A stretch of DNA of 64,000 nucleotides from Marinimicrococcus flavescens (GTDB lineage: Bacteria; Pseudomonadota; Alphaproteobacteria; Geminicoccales; Geminicoccaceae). How positions within the stretch are numbered: position 1 is the first letter of the stretch; the number at the start of each line of letters is the position of its first letter. The position numbers were made by a program, and so were the translations under genes. The stretch lies in the NCBI GenBank assembly GCA_029211145.1, contig JARGEQ010000126.1:186001-250000 (forward strand). Reading direction: 5' to 3'. The notes beneath the pieces were generated by a model. The model saw nothing but the letters and a program-made list of their open reading frames with translations. It did not search any database and was not told the origin of the DNA. Below, piece after piece: positions 17,558 to 27,303 of this stretch.

Positions 17558-18036
17558 CTTGGGAACTCCCGATCCGCAGGTCAGTATTCCCGGCCCGAGA
17601 GCCCCGTCCATGCCTGATTTGCGGCCGCCGCGGCCCCTTCGGGGACTTGGCCGCAAGGCCACCGGACCTTGGGGCGCGCGACGTGACGTTGCGAGCCGTG
17701 CAAGGCGCTGCGCGCGGCTTTCGTTTTCTGTTTTATGTCGGTTCGCGGCGGTGCGTGTTCAGCAATTCTTCATCTCTGCCGGTCATCCTGAGGGGGCGGG
17801 ATGAAGTCGCCGGGCTCATGCCGGGTCCTGAGAAAGCGTGAGAGGCCAGGCGTTGCTGCCGCTTCGGGGCGAGGCAGGGCGCGGATGGTGCCGAGCGCCG
17901 TCGACGAGGGAAGGAGGACGAGACCTGTCGCACACAGCAGCTTGCCGAGCTTCGTCGGCGCGGACCTGCTCCGCCGCGGGCGACCGTCACGCACCGCCCG
18001 TCCCCGGCGCGTGCATCCGGCCGGACGGAAGCGGCT
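17558..18036. other. Gene-free gap with a single repeat end
   Basis: About 480 bp between the broken cyclase gene and nagA. GTGCAAGGCGCTGCGCGCGG ends at 17717 (the 14-base motif is 17704-17717) and is followed by TTTCGTTTTCTGTTTTAT, so read rightwards it looks like a GC-rich stem region with a T-rich tail. No matching inverted end was found before nagA. The segment GGTCATCCTGAGG near 17780 weakly resembles the internal core of other copies. No gene was recognised. Confidence 0.6.
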
Positions 18037-19149
18037 CTAGCCGGCGCCTGGCTCGCAGCGCAAGCGGCCGGCCTCGCTCCACAGGATGTTCAGGTTCTCG
18101 TCCCAGGCGACCGCCGAGGGCGGCAGGGTGATGTTGTGGCGGGCGAGACCGGGCTCGAGGAGGCGGCGGGGGTTGGCGCTGGCCATGCGCAGGGCGGAAC
18201 GGCGATCGGCGATGCCCCAGCGCACGATGTTGCGCAGGGCGTCGGCCATCTGCAGCGCCGAGCCTGCGAGATAGCCGTGGCCGGGCTTTCGGACCGCACC
18301 CTCGGCGCTGCGCTCGATGGCCATGCCGGCGAAGTCGTAGAGGCCGGCGGGCGCTGCCGCCGCCGAGACGGCGTCGGTGACCAGCACCGAGCGGTCCGGC
18401 CCCTTGGCGCGGATCATCGCCTTGAGCGCAAAGGGCGGCAGATGGATGCCGTCGGCGATGAAACTGGCGAAAAGCCGGTCCTCGGCGAGCTGCGCCATGA
18501 GCGGGTTGTCGAGCTTGTGGAGCTGGTGCGGGAGGCCGTTGCCCAGATGGGTCGAGAGGCGCACGCCGGCCTCGGCCGCTGCCGTCACGTCCGTGTGCAT
18601 GGCAGCGGTGTGGCCCATGGCCACCAACATCCCCTCGCCCGCCGCCCAGCGCGCCAGATCGAGGGCGCCGGGGCGCTCGGGCGCCAAAGTCAGGAGCAGG
18701 ATCGGGCGCGCCAGCCGCCGGCACAAGCCCGCCACTTGCGGAATCGAGGCGGCGTGCATCGCCGCGGGCGGATGGCAGCCGGCATAGCCGTCGGCCGGAT
18801 TGAGGAACGGGCCTTCGAGGTGGAAGCCCGGGACCATGACGGGCCCGAGCCGGCTTTGCGCCACCGCCCGGTCGAGCGCTGTCATGCGCTCCTCGAGAAT
18901 GCCCGCCTCGGCGGTGATGACCGTCGGCAGGCAGACGGCGACGCCGTCGGCGAGCATCGCCGCCAGCGCCACGTCCAGCCGGTCGCCAGTGATGGCGGCA
19001 TCGTTGAAGTCGATGCCGGCATAGCCGTTGACCTGCAGGTCGACCAGGCCCGCCGTGAGCCATGGGAAGCTCCCGGCCGGCTGCGGCCCGGCGCCGTCGT
19101 CCAGCGCTCCGTAGCCGCCGGGCGCACCCTGCTCGACCAGCCGGCTCAT
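18037..19149 (-). CDS. nagA: N-acetylglucosamine-6-phosphate deacetylase
   Basis: A 370-residue amidohydrolase that removes acetate from GlcNAc-6-phosphate. The early block [16 protein letters not shown], the metal-site Glu in [27 protein letters not shown] and the catalytic Asp in [12 protein letters not shown] are all in order. The usual HLFNAM stretch is HLGNGLP here, a variant seen in some proteobacterial NagA-like proteins, so substrate range may differ. The ATG overlaps the nagB stop by four bases. The longer open frame upstream is only the antisense of neighbouring sequence. Confidence 0.88.
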   Translation of the reverse strand: MSRLVEQGAPGGYGALDDGAGPQPAGSFPWLTAGLVDLQVNGYAGIDFNDAAITGDRLDVALAAMLADGVAVCLPTVITAEAGILEERMTALDRAVAQSRLGPVMVPGFHLEGPFLNPADGYAGCHPPAAMHAASIPQVAGLCRRLARPILLLTLAPERPGALDLARWAAGEGMLVAMGHTAAMHTDVTAAAEAGVRLSTHLGNGLPHQLHKLDNPLMAQLAEDRLFASFIADGIHLPPFALKAMIRAKGPDRSVLVTDAVSAAAAPAGLYDFAGMAIERSAEGAVRKPGHGYLAGSALQMADALRNIVRWGIADRRSALRMASANPRRLLEPGLARHNITLPPSAVAWDENLNILWSEAGRLRCEPGAG

Positions 19150-19904
19150 CCGTCGATCAGCGCCGGCGGGTTGGCGAGCAGCGAGGCTGCGGGCGGGTCG
19201 AGGAAGAGGTGGCAGTTGTCGTGGCGCTGCAGGATCGAGGCGGGCCATTGGGGGCTCACGGGGCCTTCCAGCGCGTGCCGCACCGCCTCGGCCTTGCGCT
19301 CGTCGGGCACCGAGATCACCAGCGCCCGGGCCGCCATGATCTGCCTTATGCTCATCGAGATGGCGCGCTCGGGCACCGCCTCGAGGCTCGGGAACCAGCC
19401 CTCGCCGAGCTGCTGCCGGCGGCAGGCCTCGTCGAGGCGGACGACGATGAAGGGATCGCTCGCCTCGAAATCGGCCGGGGGATCGTTGAAGGCGAGGTGG
19501 CAGTTCTCGCCGATCCCGGCGAAGCACACATCGACCTCGCGGCCGCCCAGCGCGCCGTTGAGGCGGGCCAGCTCGGCGTCGAGATCGCCAGCGTCGCCGT
19601 CGATCGCGACGAACTCCTTGAGCCCGCTCACCCGCGCCACGAAGCGCTCGCGCAGATAGCGGCGGAAGCTAGCGCCGTGGTCGGGCGAGATGCCGACATA
19701 CTCGTCGAGGTGAAAGACGGTGACGCGCGACCAGTCGATGGGCAGGGCCACCAGATGCTCGAGCATCTCGAACTGGCTCATGCCGGTGGCGAGCACCACG
19801 GTGGCCTCGCCCCGCCCGGCGATCGCCTGGCCGATCGCCGCAGCGCCGACCCGGGCGGCGGCAGCCGCCATGCGCTGACGGTCGGCGTACATCTGCACGT
19901 CCAT
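19146..19904 (-). CDS. nagB: Glucosamine-6-phosphate deaminase / NagB-type isomerase
   Basis: A 252-residue NagB/SugB-family enzyme converting glucosamine-6-phosphate to fructose-6-phosphate and ammonia. Visible motifs are [13 protein letters not shown] (phosphate loop), [18 protein letters not shown] with the catalytic Asp, and [16 protein letters not shown] with the catalytic His. [10 protein letters not shown] at 19904 matches the family start; an ATG at 19916 adds four residues. First gene of nagB-nagA, divergent from the TRAP operon across about 214 bp that contain an AT-rich stretch (20006-20050) likely to hold the shared promoters and operator. Confidence 0.88.
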   Translation of the reverse strand: MDVQMYADRQRMAAAAARVGAAAIGQAIAGRGEATVVLATGMSQFEMLEHLVALPIDWSRVTVFHLDEYVGISPDHGASFRRYLRERFVARVSGLKEFVAIDGDAGDLDAELARLNGALGGREVDVCFAGIGENCHLAFNDPPADFEASDPFIVVRLDEACRRQQLGEGWFPSLEAVPERAISMSIRQIMAARALVISVPDERKAEAVRHALEGPVSPQWPASILQRHDNCHLFLDPPAASLLANPPALIDG

Positions 19905-20118
19905 GAAGCACCACATCCGCTGGTTGCAAGGCAGCCGCTCGCACGGCGCCCAAAGTCAGACACGCAGCTGCTGCTTTGGCAAGCCTGCCCGGCGCTTGCG
20001 GCGGATTCTTTTTTGTCACGCTCCGTTCAAAAACAGCGTTGACCAAACTTCGGCACGCGGGGCAGGCTCCGCTCGCGCACCGAGGCGCCAGTCAACGATC
20101 TGGCAGGGAGACCACGAG

Positions 20119-21087
20119 ATGCTCAAGCAGATGACCGCCATCGCCCTGGCGCTGGCCGCCGGCGGCATGGCCTGGACGGCGGATGCCCAGACCGTGCTTC
20201 GCCTGGCCGAGAACCAGCCGGAGACCAACCCCGTCACCATCGCCATGCATCGCTTCGCCGATCTGGTGAAGGAGCGCACCAACGGCGAGATCGTCGTCGA
20301 GGTCTATTCGGGCGCGCAGCTCGGCCAGGAGCCCGAGACCATCGAGCAGGCCCAGGCGGGGATCGTCGATTTCGCCCGCGTGAACTCGGTGGTGCTGGCC
20401 AATGTCAGCCTGTCGATGGGCGTCTTCACCCTGCCCTATATCTTCCGCGGCCAGGAGCACAAATATGCCGTGCTCGACGGCGAGGTGGGCAAGGAGGTGC
20501 GGGCCGACCTCGAGAAGGTGGGCCTCGTGGGCTTCGACTATCTGGAGGCCGGCACCCGCAATTTCTACACCCGCGAGAAGAACCCTATCACCGCCATCGA
20601 GGACCTCGAGGGCCTCAAGATCCGCGTCCAGCCGGCCAAGATCTCGACCCGCATGGTGGAGCTGCTTGGCGGCACACCGACCCCGATGAACTACGGCGAG
20701 GTCTATTCCGCACTGCAGACCGGCGTCATCGACGGCGCCGAGAACGACTATGTGAGCTACCTCACCTCGGGCCACTACGAGGTGGCGCCCAACTATGTCG
20801 AGGACGGGCATCTGAGCCCGCCGGCCCTGCTGCTCATGAACAAGGCGCGCTTCGACGGTCTGTCCGAAGAGCACCGCACGGCCATCACCGAGGCGGCCCG
20901 CGAGGCTGCGCTCTTCGAGCGCGAGGCCATGACCAAGGCCAATCAGGAGGCCAGGAAGACGGTCGAGGAGAAGGGTGTCACGATCACCACGATCGACAAC
21001 ACCCCCTTCAGCCAGGCGGTGCAGCCGATCTACGACGAGTTCCCCGAGCTCGCCGGCCTCATCGCCCGCATCCAGGCGGCGAAGTGA
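20119..21087 (+). CDS. TRAP transporter substrate-binding protein (DctP/SiaP family)
   Basis: A 322-residue periplasmic solute receptor. Signal peptide of about 23 residues ends at AWTADAQT. DctP-family landmarks are IAMHRFADLVKERTNGEIVVEVYSGAQLG in the first lobe, GTRNFYTREKNPI, the carboxylate-binding arginine in GLKIRVQPAKIS, and YGEVYSALQTGVIDGAENDY. The conserved Arg suggests a carboxylate-bearing substrate, as with sialic acid, yet the flanking nag genes point to an amino sugar or sugar acid. Start at 20119 after GGGAGACC. The GTG of the Q subunit overlaps the stop codon. Confidence 0.9.
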   Translation: MLKQMTAIALALAAGGMAWTADAQTVLRLAENQPETNPVTIAMHRFADLVKERTNGEIVVEVYSGAQLGQEPETIEQAQAGIVDFARVNSVVLANVSLSMGVFTLPYIFRGQEHKYAVLDGEVGKEVRADLEKVGLVGFDYLEAGTRNFYTREKNPITAIEDLEGLKIRVQPAKISTRMVELLGGTPTPMNYGEVYSALQTGVIDGAENDYVSYLTSGHYEVAPNYVEDGHLSPPALLLMNKARFDGLSEEHRTAITEAAREAALFEREAMTKANQEARKTVEEKGVTITTIDNTPFSQAVQPIYDEFPELAGLIARIQAAK

Positions 21088-21635
21088 TCAAGCACAACGG
21101 GGGCGGCCATCACGAGTGGCCGTCCCTGCGCGCTCTGGACCGCCTGCTCGAGGGCCTGGCGCGGATCACCGAATGGGCATGCCACGCCCTCTTGCTGGTG
21201 ATCGTCGGCGTCACGGTGATGCAGGTGGCGCTGCGCTTTTTGCTCAACCGGCCGACCAGCTGGTCGGAAGAGGTGGCCCTCCTTTGCCTGGTCTGGTTCG
21301 GCATGCTGGCGGTGGCGCTGGGTGTGCGCGAGCACGGCCACATCGCCATCACCGCCCTGCGTGACGCCCTGCCCCGCGTCCCCGCGCTCGCCCTCGACAT
21401 CCTGGCCGAGCTCCTGGTGCTGGCCTTCGCCCTGTTCCTGATGATCAAGGGCGGCGACCTGGTGAGCCTCGCCGGCGCCCAGATCCTGCCGGCCTCGCAG
21501 CTTCCCAAGCTCTGGCTCTATCTGCCCGCCAGCGTCGGCGGCGCCCTCATGGCGCTCAACGCGCTGGGCAACCTGCTGCTCGGCCGGTGGAGCCCGCCCG
21601 TCCCGGAAGCCTCGCCCCCGGAAGCCCTCACATGA
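21084..21635 (+). CDS. TRAP transporter small permease (DctQ)
   Basis: A 183-residue membrane protein with four hydrophobic helices, the usual DctQ layout. The GTG start at 21084 overlaps the preceding stop (GTGA). RFLLNRPTSWSEEVALLCLVWFGMLAVALGVREHGHIAI is the conserved second-third helix region, given here only by its ends: the WSEE and REHGHIAI motifs. It forms the transport complex with the M subunit, whose ATG overlaps the stop of this gene. Confidence 0.9.
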   Translation: MIKHNGGGHHEWPSLRALDRLLEGLARITEWACHALLLVIVGVTVMQVALRFLLNRPTSWSEEVALLCLVWFGMLAVALGVREHGHIAITALRDALPRVPALALDILAELLVLAFALFLMIKGGDLVSLAGAQILPASQLPKLWLYLPASVGGALMALNALGNLLLGRWSPPVPEASPPEALT

Positions 21636-22924
21636 GCGTCAACGACGTGGCCACCCTGATCCTCCTGGGCGGCTTCCTGGGCCTCATGGCCATGCGCCTG
21701 CCGATCGCCTTCGCGCTCGGCATCTCCTCGCTGGCCACCGCCTGGTATCTGGGCCTGCCGACCCTCATGGTGGCCCAGCGCATGGTCAACGGGCTCAACA
21801 GCTTCACCTTCCTGGCCGTGCCGTTCTTCATCCTGGCCGGCCAGATCATGACCGAGGGCGGCATCGCCGACCGGCTGGTGCGGCTGGCCGACGTGCTCGT
21901 CGGGCGCATCCGCGGCGGGCTCGCCCAAGTCAACGTCTTCGCCAGCACGCTTTTCGGCGGAATCTCGGGCTCCTCGGTGGCCGACGTGGCCTCCATCGGC
22001 AGCTTCCTGATCCCGGCCATGCGCAAGCGCGGCTACAGCCCCGGCTACAGCGTGGCGGTGACCGTCACCTCCTCGGTCCAGGGCGTGCTCATCCCGCCCA
22101 GCCAGAACATGATCTACTACGCCCTTGCGGCCGGCGGCCTGCCCATCGGCAAGCTGTTCCTGGCCGGCTACCTGCCGGGTTTCCTGCTGAGCGCCATGCT
22201 CATGGCGATCTGCTGGATCATGGCGGTACGCCAGGGGCACCCCGAGGGCGAGCGCTACACGCTGCGCCGCGCCGCCGCCATCGCCGTGGAGGCGATGATC
22301 GGCCTCTTCACAATGGTGATCATCATCGGCGGCATCGTGGCCGGCATCTTCACCGCCACCGAATCGGCGGCCGTGGCCGTGGTCTACGCGCTTTTAGTGA
22401 CCTTCCTGGTCTACCGCTCGATGGACGCCGCCAAGGTCATGACGGTGCTGCGCGGCACGCTGCGCACGGTGGGCATGGTGGTGGCAATCATCATGACCTC
22501 CTCGGCCTTCGGCTTCCTGCTCTCCTATCTCAAGATCCCGGCCATGCTGACCGACGCCATCCTGGGCGTCTCCTCGGAGCCGGTCTTCGTGCTCCTGATG
22601 CTCAACGTCCTGCTGCTGGTGCTGGGCCTGCTCATGGACATGGGCGTGCTGATCCTGCTGGTGACGCCCATCCTCCTGCCGATCGCCACCAGCGTGGGCG
22701 TCGACCCGATCCATTTCGGCATCATCATGATGCTCAATCTGGGGATCGGCCTGTGCACCCCGCCGGTGGGCACCTCGCTTCTGGTCGGCTGCGCCATCGG
22801 CGGCGTGCCCGTCGAACGGGCGCTCAGGGACTTTGCACCCTTCTATCTCGCCATGCTGGCGGTGCTGCTGCTGGTCACCTACCTGCCCGTCCTGTCGCTG
22901 GGCCTGCCGGCGCTGCTCGACTGA
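21632..22924 (+). CDS. TRAP transporter large permease (DctM)
   Basis: A 430-residue permease with about twelve hydrophobic segments. DctM landmarks include VPFFILAGQIMTEGGI near residue 65, VFASTLFGGISGSSVADVA near 110, PAMRKRGYSPGYSVAVT, IIPPS-like VLIPPSQNMIYYA and the final NLGIGLCTPPVGTSLLVGC. It carries the Na+-coupled transport path. Overlaps with both neighbours (ATGA upstream, TGATG downstream) show that the P, Q, M and ROK genes are one tightly coupled operon. Confidence 0.93.
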   Translation: MSVNDVATLILLGGFLGLMAMRLPIAFALGISSLATAWYLGLPTLMVAQRMVNGLNSFTFLAVPFFILAGQIMTEGGIADRLVRLADVLVGRIRGGLAQVNVFASTLFGGISGSSVADVASIGSFLIPAMRKRGYSPGYSVAVTVTSSVQGVLIPPSQNMIYYALAAGGLPIGKLFLAGYLPGFLLSAMLMAICWIMAVRQGHPEGERYTLRRAAAIAVEAMIGLFTMVIIIGGIVAGIFTATESAAVAVVYALLVTFLVYRSMDAAKVMTVLRGTLRTVGMVVAIIMTSSAFGFLLSYLKIPAMLTDAILGVSSEPVFVLLMLNVLLLVLGLLMDMGVLILLVTPILLPIATSVGVDPIHFGIIMMLNLGIGLCTPPVGTSLLVGCAIGGVPVERALRDFAPFYLAMLAVLLLVTYLPVLSLGLPALLD

Positions 22925-24120
22925 TGCTGCCGCTCCTGCGCCTCGATCCCATGGCACAGGCGCCGCGCGGCCGGACGCGCGAGCTGCTGCGGGTCTACCA
23001 GGCTGTGGCACAGGGGCGCGCCAGCTCGCGGCGAGACCTGGCGCAGGGGCTAGGCCTGCGCTCCTCGACCGTCTCGGCGCTGGTGGGCGAGCTGGCCGAG
23101 GACCGCTTCCTGCTGGAGACGGCGAGCGGTGCCGGCGGCCGCGGCCGCCCCGCCCTCTCGCTTCTCGCCAACGCCTTTCGCTACGGCGCCGTGCTGATCC
23201 AGGCGCAAAGCCAGGCGTTCCGCGGCCAGGCCGTCAACCTCGCCGGCCAGACGATGCGCGAGCGCACCATCGCGGTGCCCGCCGATGCCGGCAACGAGGA
23301 GATCGTCGCGGCCCTGCGCGGCCTGCGCGACGAGCTGCTGCCCGCGCTGCCGCCGGGCTGCGAGCCTGCCGGTCTGGCGCTATCCCTCTCCGGCGTTCTC
23401 GACACACCCACCCGCAGCTGGGTCTTCTCCTCGCGCTGGCCGCGCATGAAGGATCTCTCTCTCGACGCGGCGCTGAGATCGAACCTGCCGCTGGTGCTGG
23501 GGCGCAATCTCGACACCGAGCTCGCCGCCCGCATCGAGCAGGCGCAGCCCCCCGACGAGGCGGTGCTGCTGCTGCACTGGGGTTACGGAATCGGCGCCTC
23601 CTACGCCTCCCACGGCGAGATCGTGAACGGCGCGCGCGGCCGCTTTTGCGAGGTCGGTCACTGGCGCCTGGGCCTCGGGCGCGGCCGGCCCTGCCGCTGC
23701 GGCGACAGCGACTGCCTGGAGACGGTGGCGGCGCTGTGGGCGCTGGCGCCGGCTTTGGCCGAGCGGCTGGGCCCGCTGCCGGTCGAGGAGCCCGCCTTCG
23801 CCCGGGCCGCCCGCGAGCTGGATCTGCTGGCGCACGAGCCGGTCGAGCGGGCCCTGGTCGAGGTGGTGCGGGTACTGGCCAATCTCTGCCGCCTGCTGTT
23901 CCCCGAGCGGATCGTGGTGACCGGCCCGTTCATCGCCAACGCCGCGCTGTGGCAGCGCTTCATCGAGCGCTTCGGCGCCATGCCGCGGATGCGCGGCCTG
24001 CCGGTCCCGGTGCTGGTGCCGGGCGAGCGCAGCGCCGACCTCGAGGCGGCCGGCACGCTGCGGCCGCTCATGACGCGCACGTTCCTTGCGGGAATCCAGA
24101 GGCTCGAAGGTCACGGCTGA
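22924..24120 (+). CDS. ROK-family transcriptional regulator (NagC-like)
   Basis: A 398-residue repressor. Residues about 15-85 form a winged helix (TRELLRVYQAVAQGRASSRRDLAQGLGLRSSTVSALV, marked by RDLAQGL and SSTVSALV). The rest is a ROK sugar-kinase-like domain with zinc motif GHWRLGLGRGRPCRCGDSDCLE, whose CxCGxxxC core is near residue 260. The phosphate-transfer site looks unlike an active kinase, and the DNA-binding domain marks it as a regulator. Its position as last gene of the TRAP operon, divergent from nagBA, suggests it senses an amino-sugar phosphate and controls both units. Confidence 0.88.
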   Translation: MLPLLRLDPMAQAPRGRTRELLRVYQAVAQGRASSRRDLAQGLGLRSSTVSALVGELAEDRFLLETASGAGGRGRPALSLLANAFRYGAVLIQAQSQAFRGQAVNLAGQTMRERTIAVPADAGNEEIVAALRGLRDELLPALPPGCEPAGLALSLSGVLDTPTRSWVFSSRWPRMKDLSLDAALRSNLPLVLGRNLDTELAARIEQAQPPDEAVLLLHWGYGIGASYASHGEIVNGARGRFCEVGHWRLGLGRGRPCRCGDSDCLETVAALWALAPALAERLGPLPVEEPAFARAARELDLLAHEPVERALVEVVRVLANLCRLLFPERIVVTGPFIANAALWQRFIERFGAMPRMRGLPVPVLVPGERSADLEAAGTLRPLMTRTFLAGIQRLEGHG

Positions 24121-24165
24121 CGCCGCCGCCATCTCGAACGGCCCGCAGCAAAAGAACCGCGCTGC

Positions 24166-24419
24166 GGCGCTGCGCGCGGCTTTCTCCCTCTTTTTCCTGT
24201 CAGGCTCCCGGGCGTTTACCGCGCGTTCATTGTGGCCTGCGATCCTGCCGGGGTGGCGGTGGGGATCTACGGCCGGGTCCCGGCCCGGCAGCGCGGCTCG
24301 CCGAAGGAGAGAGCATTGGACAGGTGTGCGTTCCCGGCGAACCGGTCGACGAGGGGATCACCCTCCGCCCGGCTTCGACAGCCAGGCGAAAGAAAGGAAA
24401 CCGGGCCGCGCGCAGCGCC
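24166..24419. repeat. Dispersed inverted-repeat element, longest paired copy
   Basis: Exact inverted ends GGCGCTGCGCGCGG (24166-24179) and CCGCGCGCAGCGCC (24406-24419), 254 bp apart overall. The core is at 24215-24254 (TTTACCGCG, TTCA, then GCGATCCTGCCGGGGTGG). Both ends read inwards into pyrimidine-rich DNA (TTTCTCCCTCTTTTTCC on the left; TTTCCTTTCTTTC on the opposite strand at the right). It occupies most of the 338-bp gap between the ROK regulator and the convergent gene at 24459; nothing else is seen there. Confidence 0.78.
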
Positions 24420-24458
24420 TTGCGCGGCGTTGCTGCCACGGCGTGCAGTGTTGCCCCG

Positions 24459-25037
24459 TCAGCCCTCGGGCTTGCGCTGTGCCGGCCGCTCGCCGACCGG
24501 CAGCATGATGTGGGCGTAGGGCGTGCCCTTCCACATCACATAGGGGCCGGGCCCGTCCGGCGTGTCCGGCAGGCCCTCGAGCAGGGCCGGGTCGGGCACC
24601 AGGAGCATCACGTGAGGTCCCTCCACCACCCACTGGTTGTCGGCGGTGGGCGTATCGCCGTGGGGGTCGACATTGCTGGCGCCCGCGGCATCGCCCATGA
24701 GCATGTAGGCGATACCCACCTGCTCGGCGGTGAACGGCTTCTTGTTCATCCAGGCGTCCGCCCATTTCAGCCAGACCTGGTCGAGGCACATGGGCTGGCT
24801 GCCGAGCTCGCGGATCGCGGCGGCCGTGGGCATGCAGACAAAGGCGCCGCTGCCCTCCTTGAGCATGGTGCCGTCCTCGGCCATGACTGAGGCGGTCTCG
24901 CGCACGCCCGGCGGGGCCGCGCTCAGCGCATCCTCGATCAGGGCCGCCTTGTCGGGCCCGGCGGCGGCGAGCGGAAAGGCGGCAGCAGCGAGCGCGGCGA
25001 GCGACACGGCGCCAGTGAGGCGAGGGAAAGCTGCCAC
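24459..25037 (-). CDS. Secreted protein of unknown function
   Basis: A 192-residue protein that I do not recognise. A signal peptide is clear: basic start, hydrophobic stretch to about residue 24, AAAG cleavage region. The mature part has one Cys near residue 68 (FVCMPT) and another near 83 (MCLDQ), a LKWADAWM stretch, and a C-terminal block GPYVMWKGTPYAHIMLPVG. Homologues I recall are annotated only as hypothetical. It is alone on its strand, 154 bp downstream of nothing obvious, and converges with the TRAP/ROK operon. Confidence 0.7.
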   Translation of the reverse strand: MAAFPRLTGAVSLAALAAAAFPLAAAGPDKAALIEDALSAAPPGVRETASVMAEDGTMLKEGSGAFVCMPTAAAIRELGSQPMCLDQVWLKWADAWMNKKPFTAEQVGIAYMLMGDAAGASNVDPHGDTPTADNQWVVEGPHVMLLVPDPALLEGLPDTPDGPGPYVMWKGTPYAHIMLPVGERPAQRKPEG

Positions 25038-25191
25038 GTCGGTTCCTCCCGATGACGGCGACCCGCGGGTGCGGACCGACCTGCCGGGGCGAGGACCACG
25101 CCCTCCCCCTCGGCAGCGCCGGAATGGAGTCCGGCACGCAATTGGACAGGCTCCTATTGTCCGGCGTTTCTGTCAAGGGCCCCCGGCCGGA

Positions 25192-25977
25192 TCAGGCCTT
25201 GCGGCGCCATGGTGCAAACCACCCGAGACCGTCCTCGGTGCGCCCCCTGGGCCGGTACTCGCAGCCGATCCAGCCCTGGTAGCCCAGGCGGTCGAGCAGC
25301 TCGAAGAGATAGGGATAGTTGATCTCGCCCACGTCCGGCTCGTGCCGCTCGGGAACACCGGCGATCTGGATGTGGGCGGCGATGTCGAGGAACGCCTCGA
25401 TGTGTCTGGCGAGATCGCCCTCCATGACCTGGCAGTGATAGAGGTCGAGCTGGAGCTTGAGGTTGGCCTCGCCGACGGCCTCGATGATCCGCCGCCCCTG
25501 GGCCTGGTAGTTGAGAAAGTAGCCAGGGATGTCGCGGGTGTTGATGGGCTCGACCAGCAACGTGACGCCCTCGGCAGCACAGGCGCGGGCGGCCTTGCGC
25601 AGGTTCGCCACGTAGAGCTTCTCGCGGGCACCGCGCTCGGCCTCGTCGGGCAGCAGGCCGGCCATGCAGTGCAGCGTCCGGCAGCGCAGGGCGCGGGCAT
25701 AGGCGAGCGCCGTCTCGACCGCCTTCTCGAACTCGGCCTCGCGCCCCGGCAGACTGGCGATGCCCCGCTCGCCCTTGGAAAAGTCGCCGGGCGGCAGGTT
25801 GAAGAGCGCCTGGGTCAGGCCGTGCTCGTCGAGCCGTGCGGCGATCTCCCCGGCCGGATGCTCGTAGGGAAAGAGAAACTCGACGCCGGAAAACCCGGCC
25901 TGCGCGGCGGCCCCGAACCGGTCCAGGAACGGCACCTCCTGGAACATCATGCTGAGATTGGCAGCGAATTTCGGCAC
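25192..25977 (-). CDS. Hydroxypyruvate isomerase / 2-oxo-tetronate isomerase family protein
   Basis: A 261-residue AP-endonuclease-fold TIM barrel. The opening [21 protein letters not shown] is characteristic of Hyi/OtnI, followed by [39 protein letters not shown] with a metal ligand Glu, [14 protein letters not shown] and [13 protein letters not shown]. It interconverts hydroxypyruvate and tartronate semialdehyde, or 2-oxo- and 3-oxo-tetronate in acid-sugar pathways. The otnK-otnC pair 9 kb away makes the second role attractive, but that is inference from distance alone. Length is normal. Confidence 0.88.
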   Translation of the reverse strand: MPKFAANLSMMFQEVPFLDRFGAAAQAGFSGVEFLFPYEHPAGEIAARLDEHGLTQALFNLPPGDFSKGERGIASLPGREAEFEKAVETALAYARALRCRTLHCMAGLLPDEAERGAREKLYVANLRKAARACAAEGVTLLVEPINTRDIPGYFLNYQAQGRRIIEAVGEANLKLQLDLYHCQVMEGDLARHIEAFLDIAAHIQIAGVPERHEPDVGEINYPYLFELLDRLGYQGWIGCEYRPRGRTEDGLGWFAPWRRKA

Positions 25978-26209
25978 CTTCGTCTCCCTGCGCTCCTGCG
26001 GTTGCAGCCGCTATAGGTCGGCTGGGAAAACAGGGCAACGGCGGCGCGGGGGCGGTCCCGTCGCACCCCGGCACCATGAAAAGCGCGATCCGTGGCCGCA
26101 GAGCCGCATTCTCGCTATCACGCATGACAGGGGAGCGCGGCGCAAAAGAGCCGAAGAGCGATCGCCGCGCACAACCACCGCAAGCAGGACAACAAAGAGA
26201 CTCCAAAAA

Positions 26210-27250
26210 ATGAGCGATCTCAAATTGTTCCGCGTAGGCCAACAGGACGATGTGCAAGAAATCCCGGGAACTTCGGTCGCCCTTTAACGTTCGCTGCAAA
26301 GACTCATCGAGCGCAATCTGGATATTTTTCTTGGCGTGCAGTTCCTCGCATCGGAGTTCTCCACCGGGCGGCGCCATGGCGGTCGCGTGGATACGCTCGG
26401 CATCGACGAGAACGGCAGTCCGGTGATCATAGAATACAAACGCGCCACAAACGAGAACGTGATCAACCAGGGGCTGTTCTATCTCGATTGCCTGATGGAT
26501 CATCAGGCCGATTTCAAGCTGATGGTCATGGAACGCTGTGGCGAGCAGAGAGCCACGGCCATCGACTGGTCGTCACCGCGGCTTTTGTGCATCGCGGGCG
26601 ACTTCACGCGCTATGACGAGCACGCCGTCCAGCAGATCAACCGTAACATCGAGCTGATCCGCTACCGTCGTTATGGCGACGGTCTTCTGCTGCTCGAGCT
26701 GGTGAACAGGAAGAGCGCAGCTGGCGTGACGCCGGCCGATGAAACGCCTGTCCAGGGGACGTACGGGAGCCGCCCTGCCCGATCGCAGGGCAAAACCGTC
26801 TCCGACTATCTGGCACAGGCCAGCCAGCCGCTGGCTGACCTGTACGAGTCGCTCAAGGCCTTCCTGCAGGCCTTGGGCGACGATGTCGAGACGAGGACTC
26901 TCAAGAACTATTTCGCCTTCCGCCGGATCAAGAATTTTGCCTGTGTGGAAGTGCACAATCGCACCGGCCTTCTGCTCGTCTACGTCAAGGTAAACCCTGA
27001 GGAAGTGGAGCTTCGTCCGGGTTTCACACGGGACGTTCGCCACATTGGTCATTTCGGAACGGGCTACCTCGAGATCTCGCTCGCCACGAACGAGGATCTG
27101 GAACGGGCGAAGCAGCTGCTCGTGAAGAGCTACGAGGCGTCGTGGCAGGTCACCGGCACCGGCCGGTGCGGCGACAGCCTCACCCTTGCCCGGGACTTCT
27201 GTCTGCCATGCAGGATGGTGGCCGGACGCCGCGGCCGCGACGTGTCATAG
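26210..27250 (+). pseudogene. NucS-like nuclease-fold / DUF5655 protein, interrupted by a stop codon
   Basis: Start ATG at 26210, then MSDLKLFRVG and IPGTSVAL, then TAA at 26285-26287 and, in the same frame, RSLQRLIERNLDIFLGV and an uninterrupted remainder to 27250. Homologues read VAVEKSLQRLIE at the break, so GAA to TAA is the simplest change. The body has the PD-(D/E)xK-like set GGRVDTLGIDENG and PVIIEYKRATNENV, then LLCIAGDFTRYDEHAVQQI, and a C-terminal DUF5655-type block ending LVKSYEAS. About 36 further residues of unrelated sequence follow, as if the original stop was also lost. Base composition is clearly less GC-rich than neighbours, suggesting transfer. Confidence 0.75.
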
Positions 27251-27303
27251 CTCGACCCGGAAGAGACCCGGCGAACGGGTGCGACCAGGGAGGCGCAGGG
27301 AAA

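Noticed and set aside
20006..20050. A specific sigma-70 promoter for nagBA or the TRAP operon
   Set aside because: The region is AT-rich and probably regulatory, but no -35/-10 pair with good spacing could be picked in either direction.
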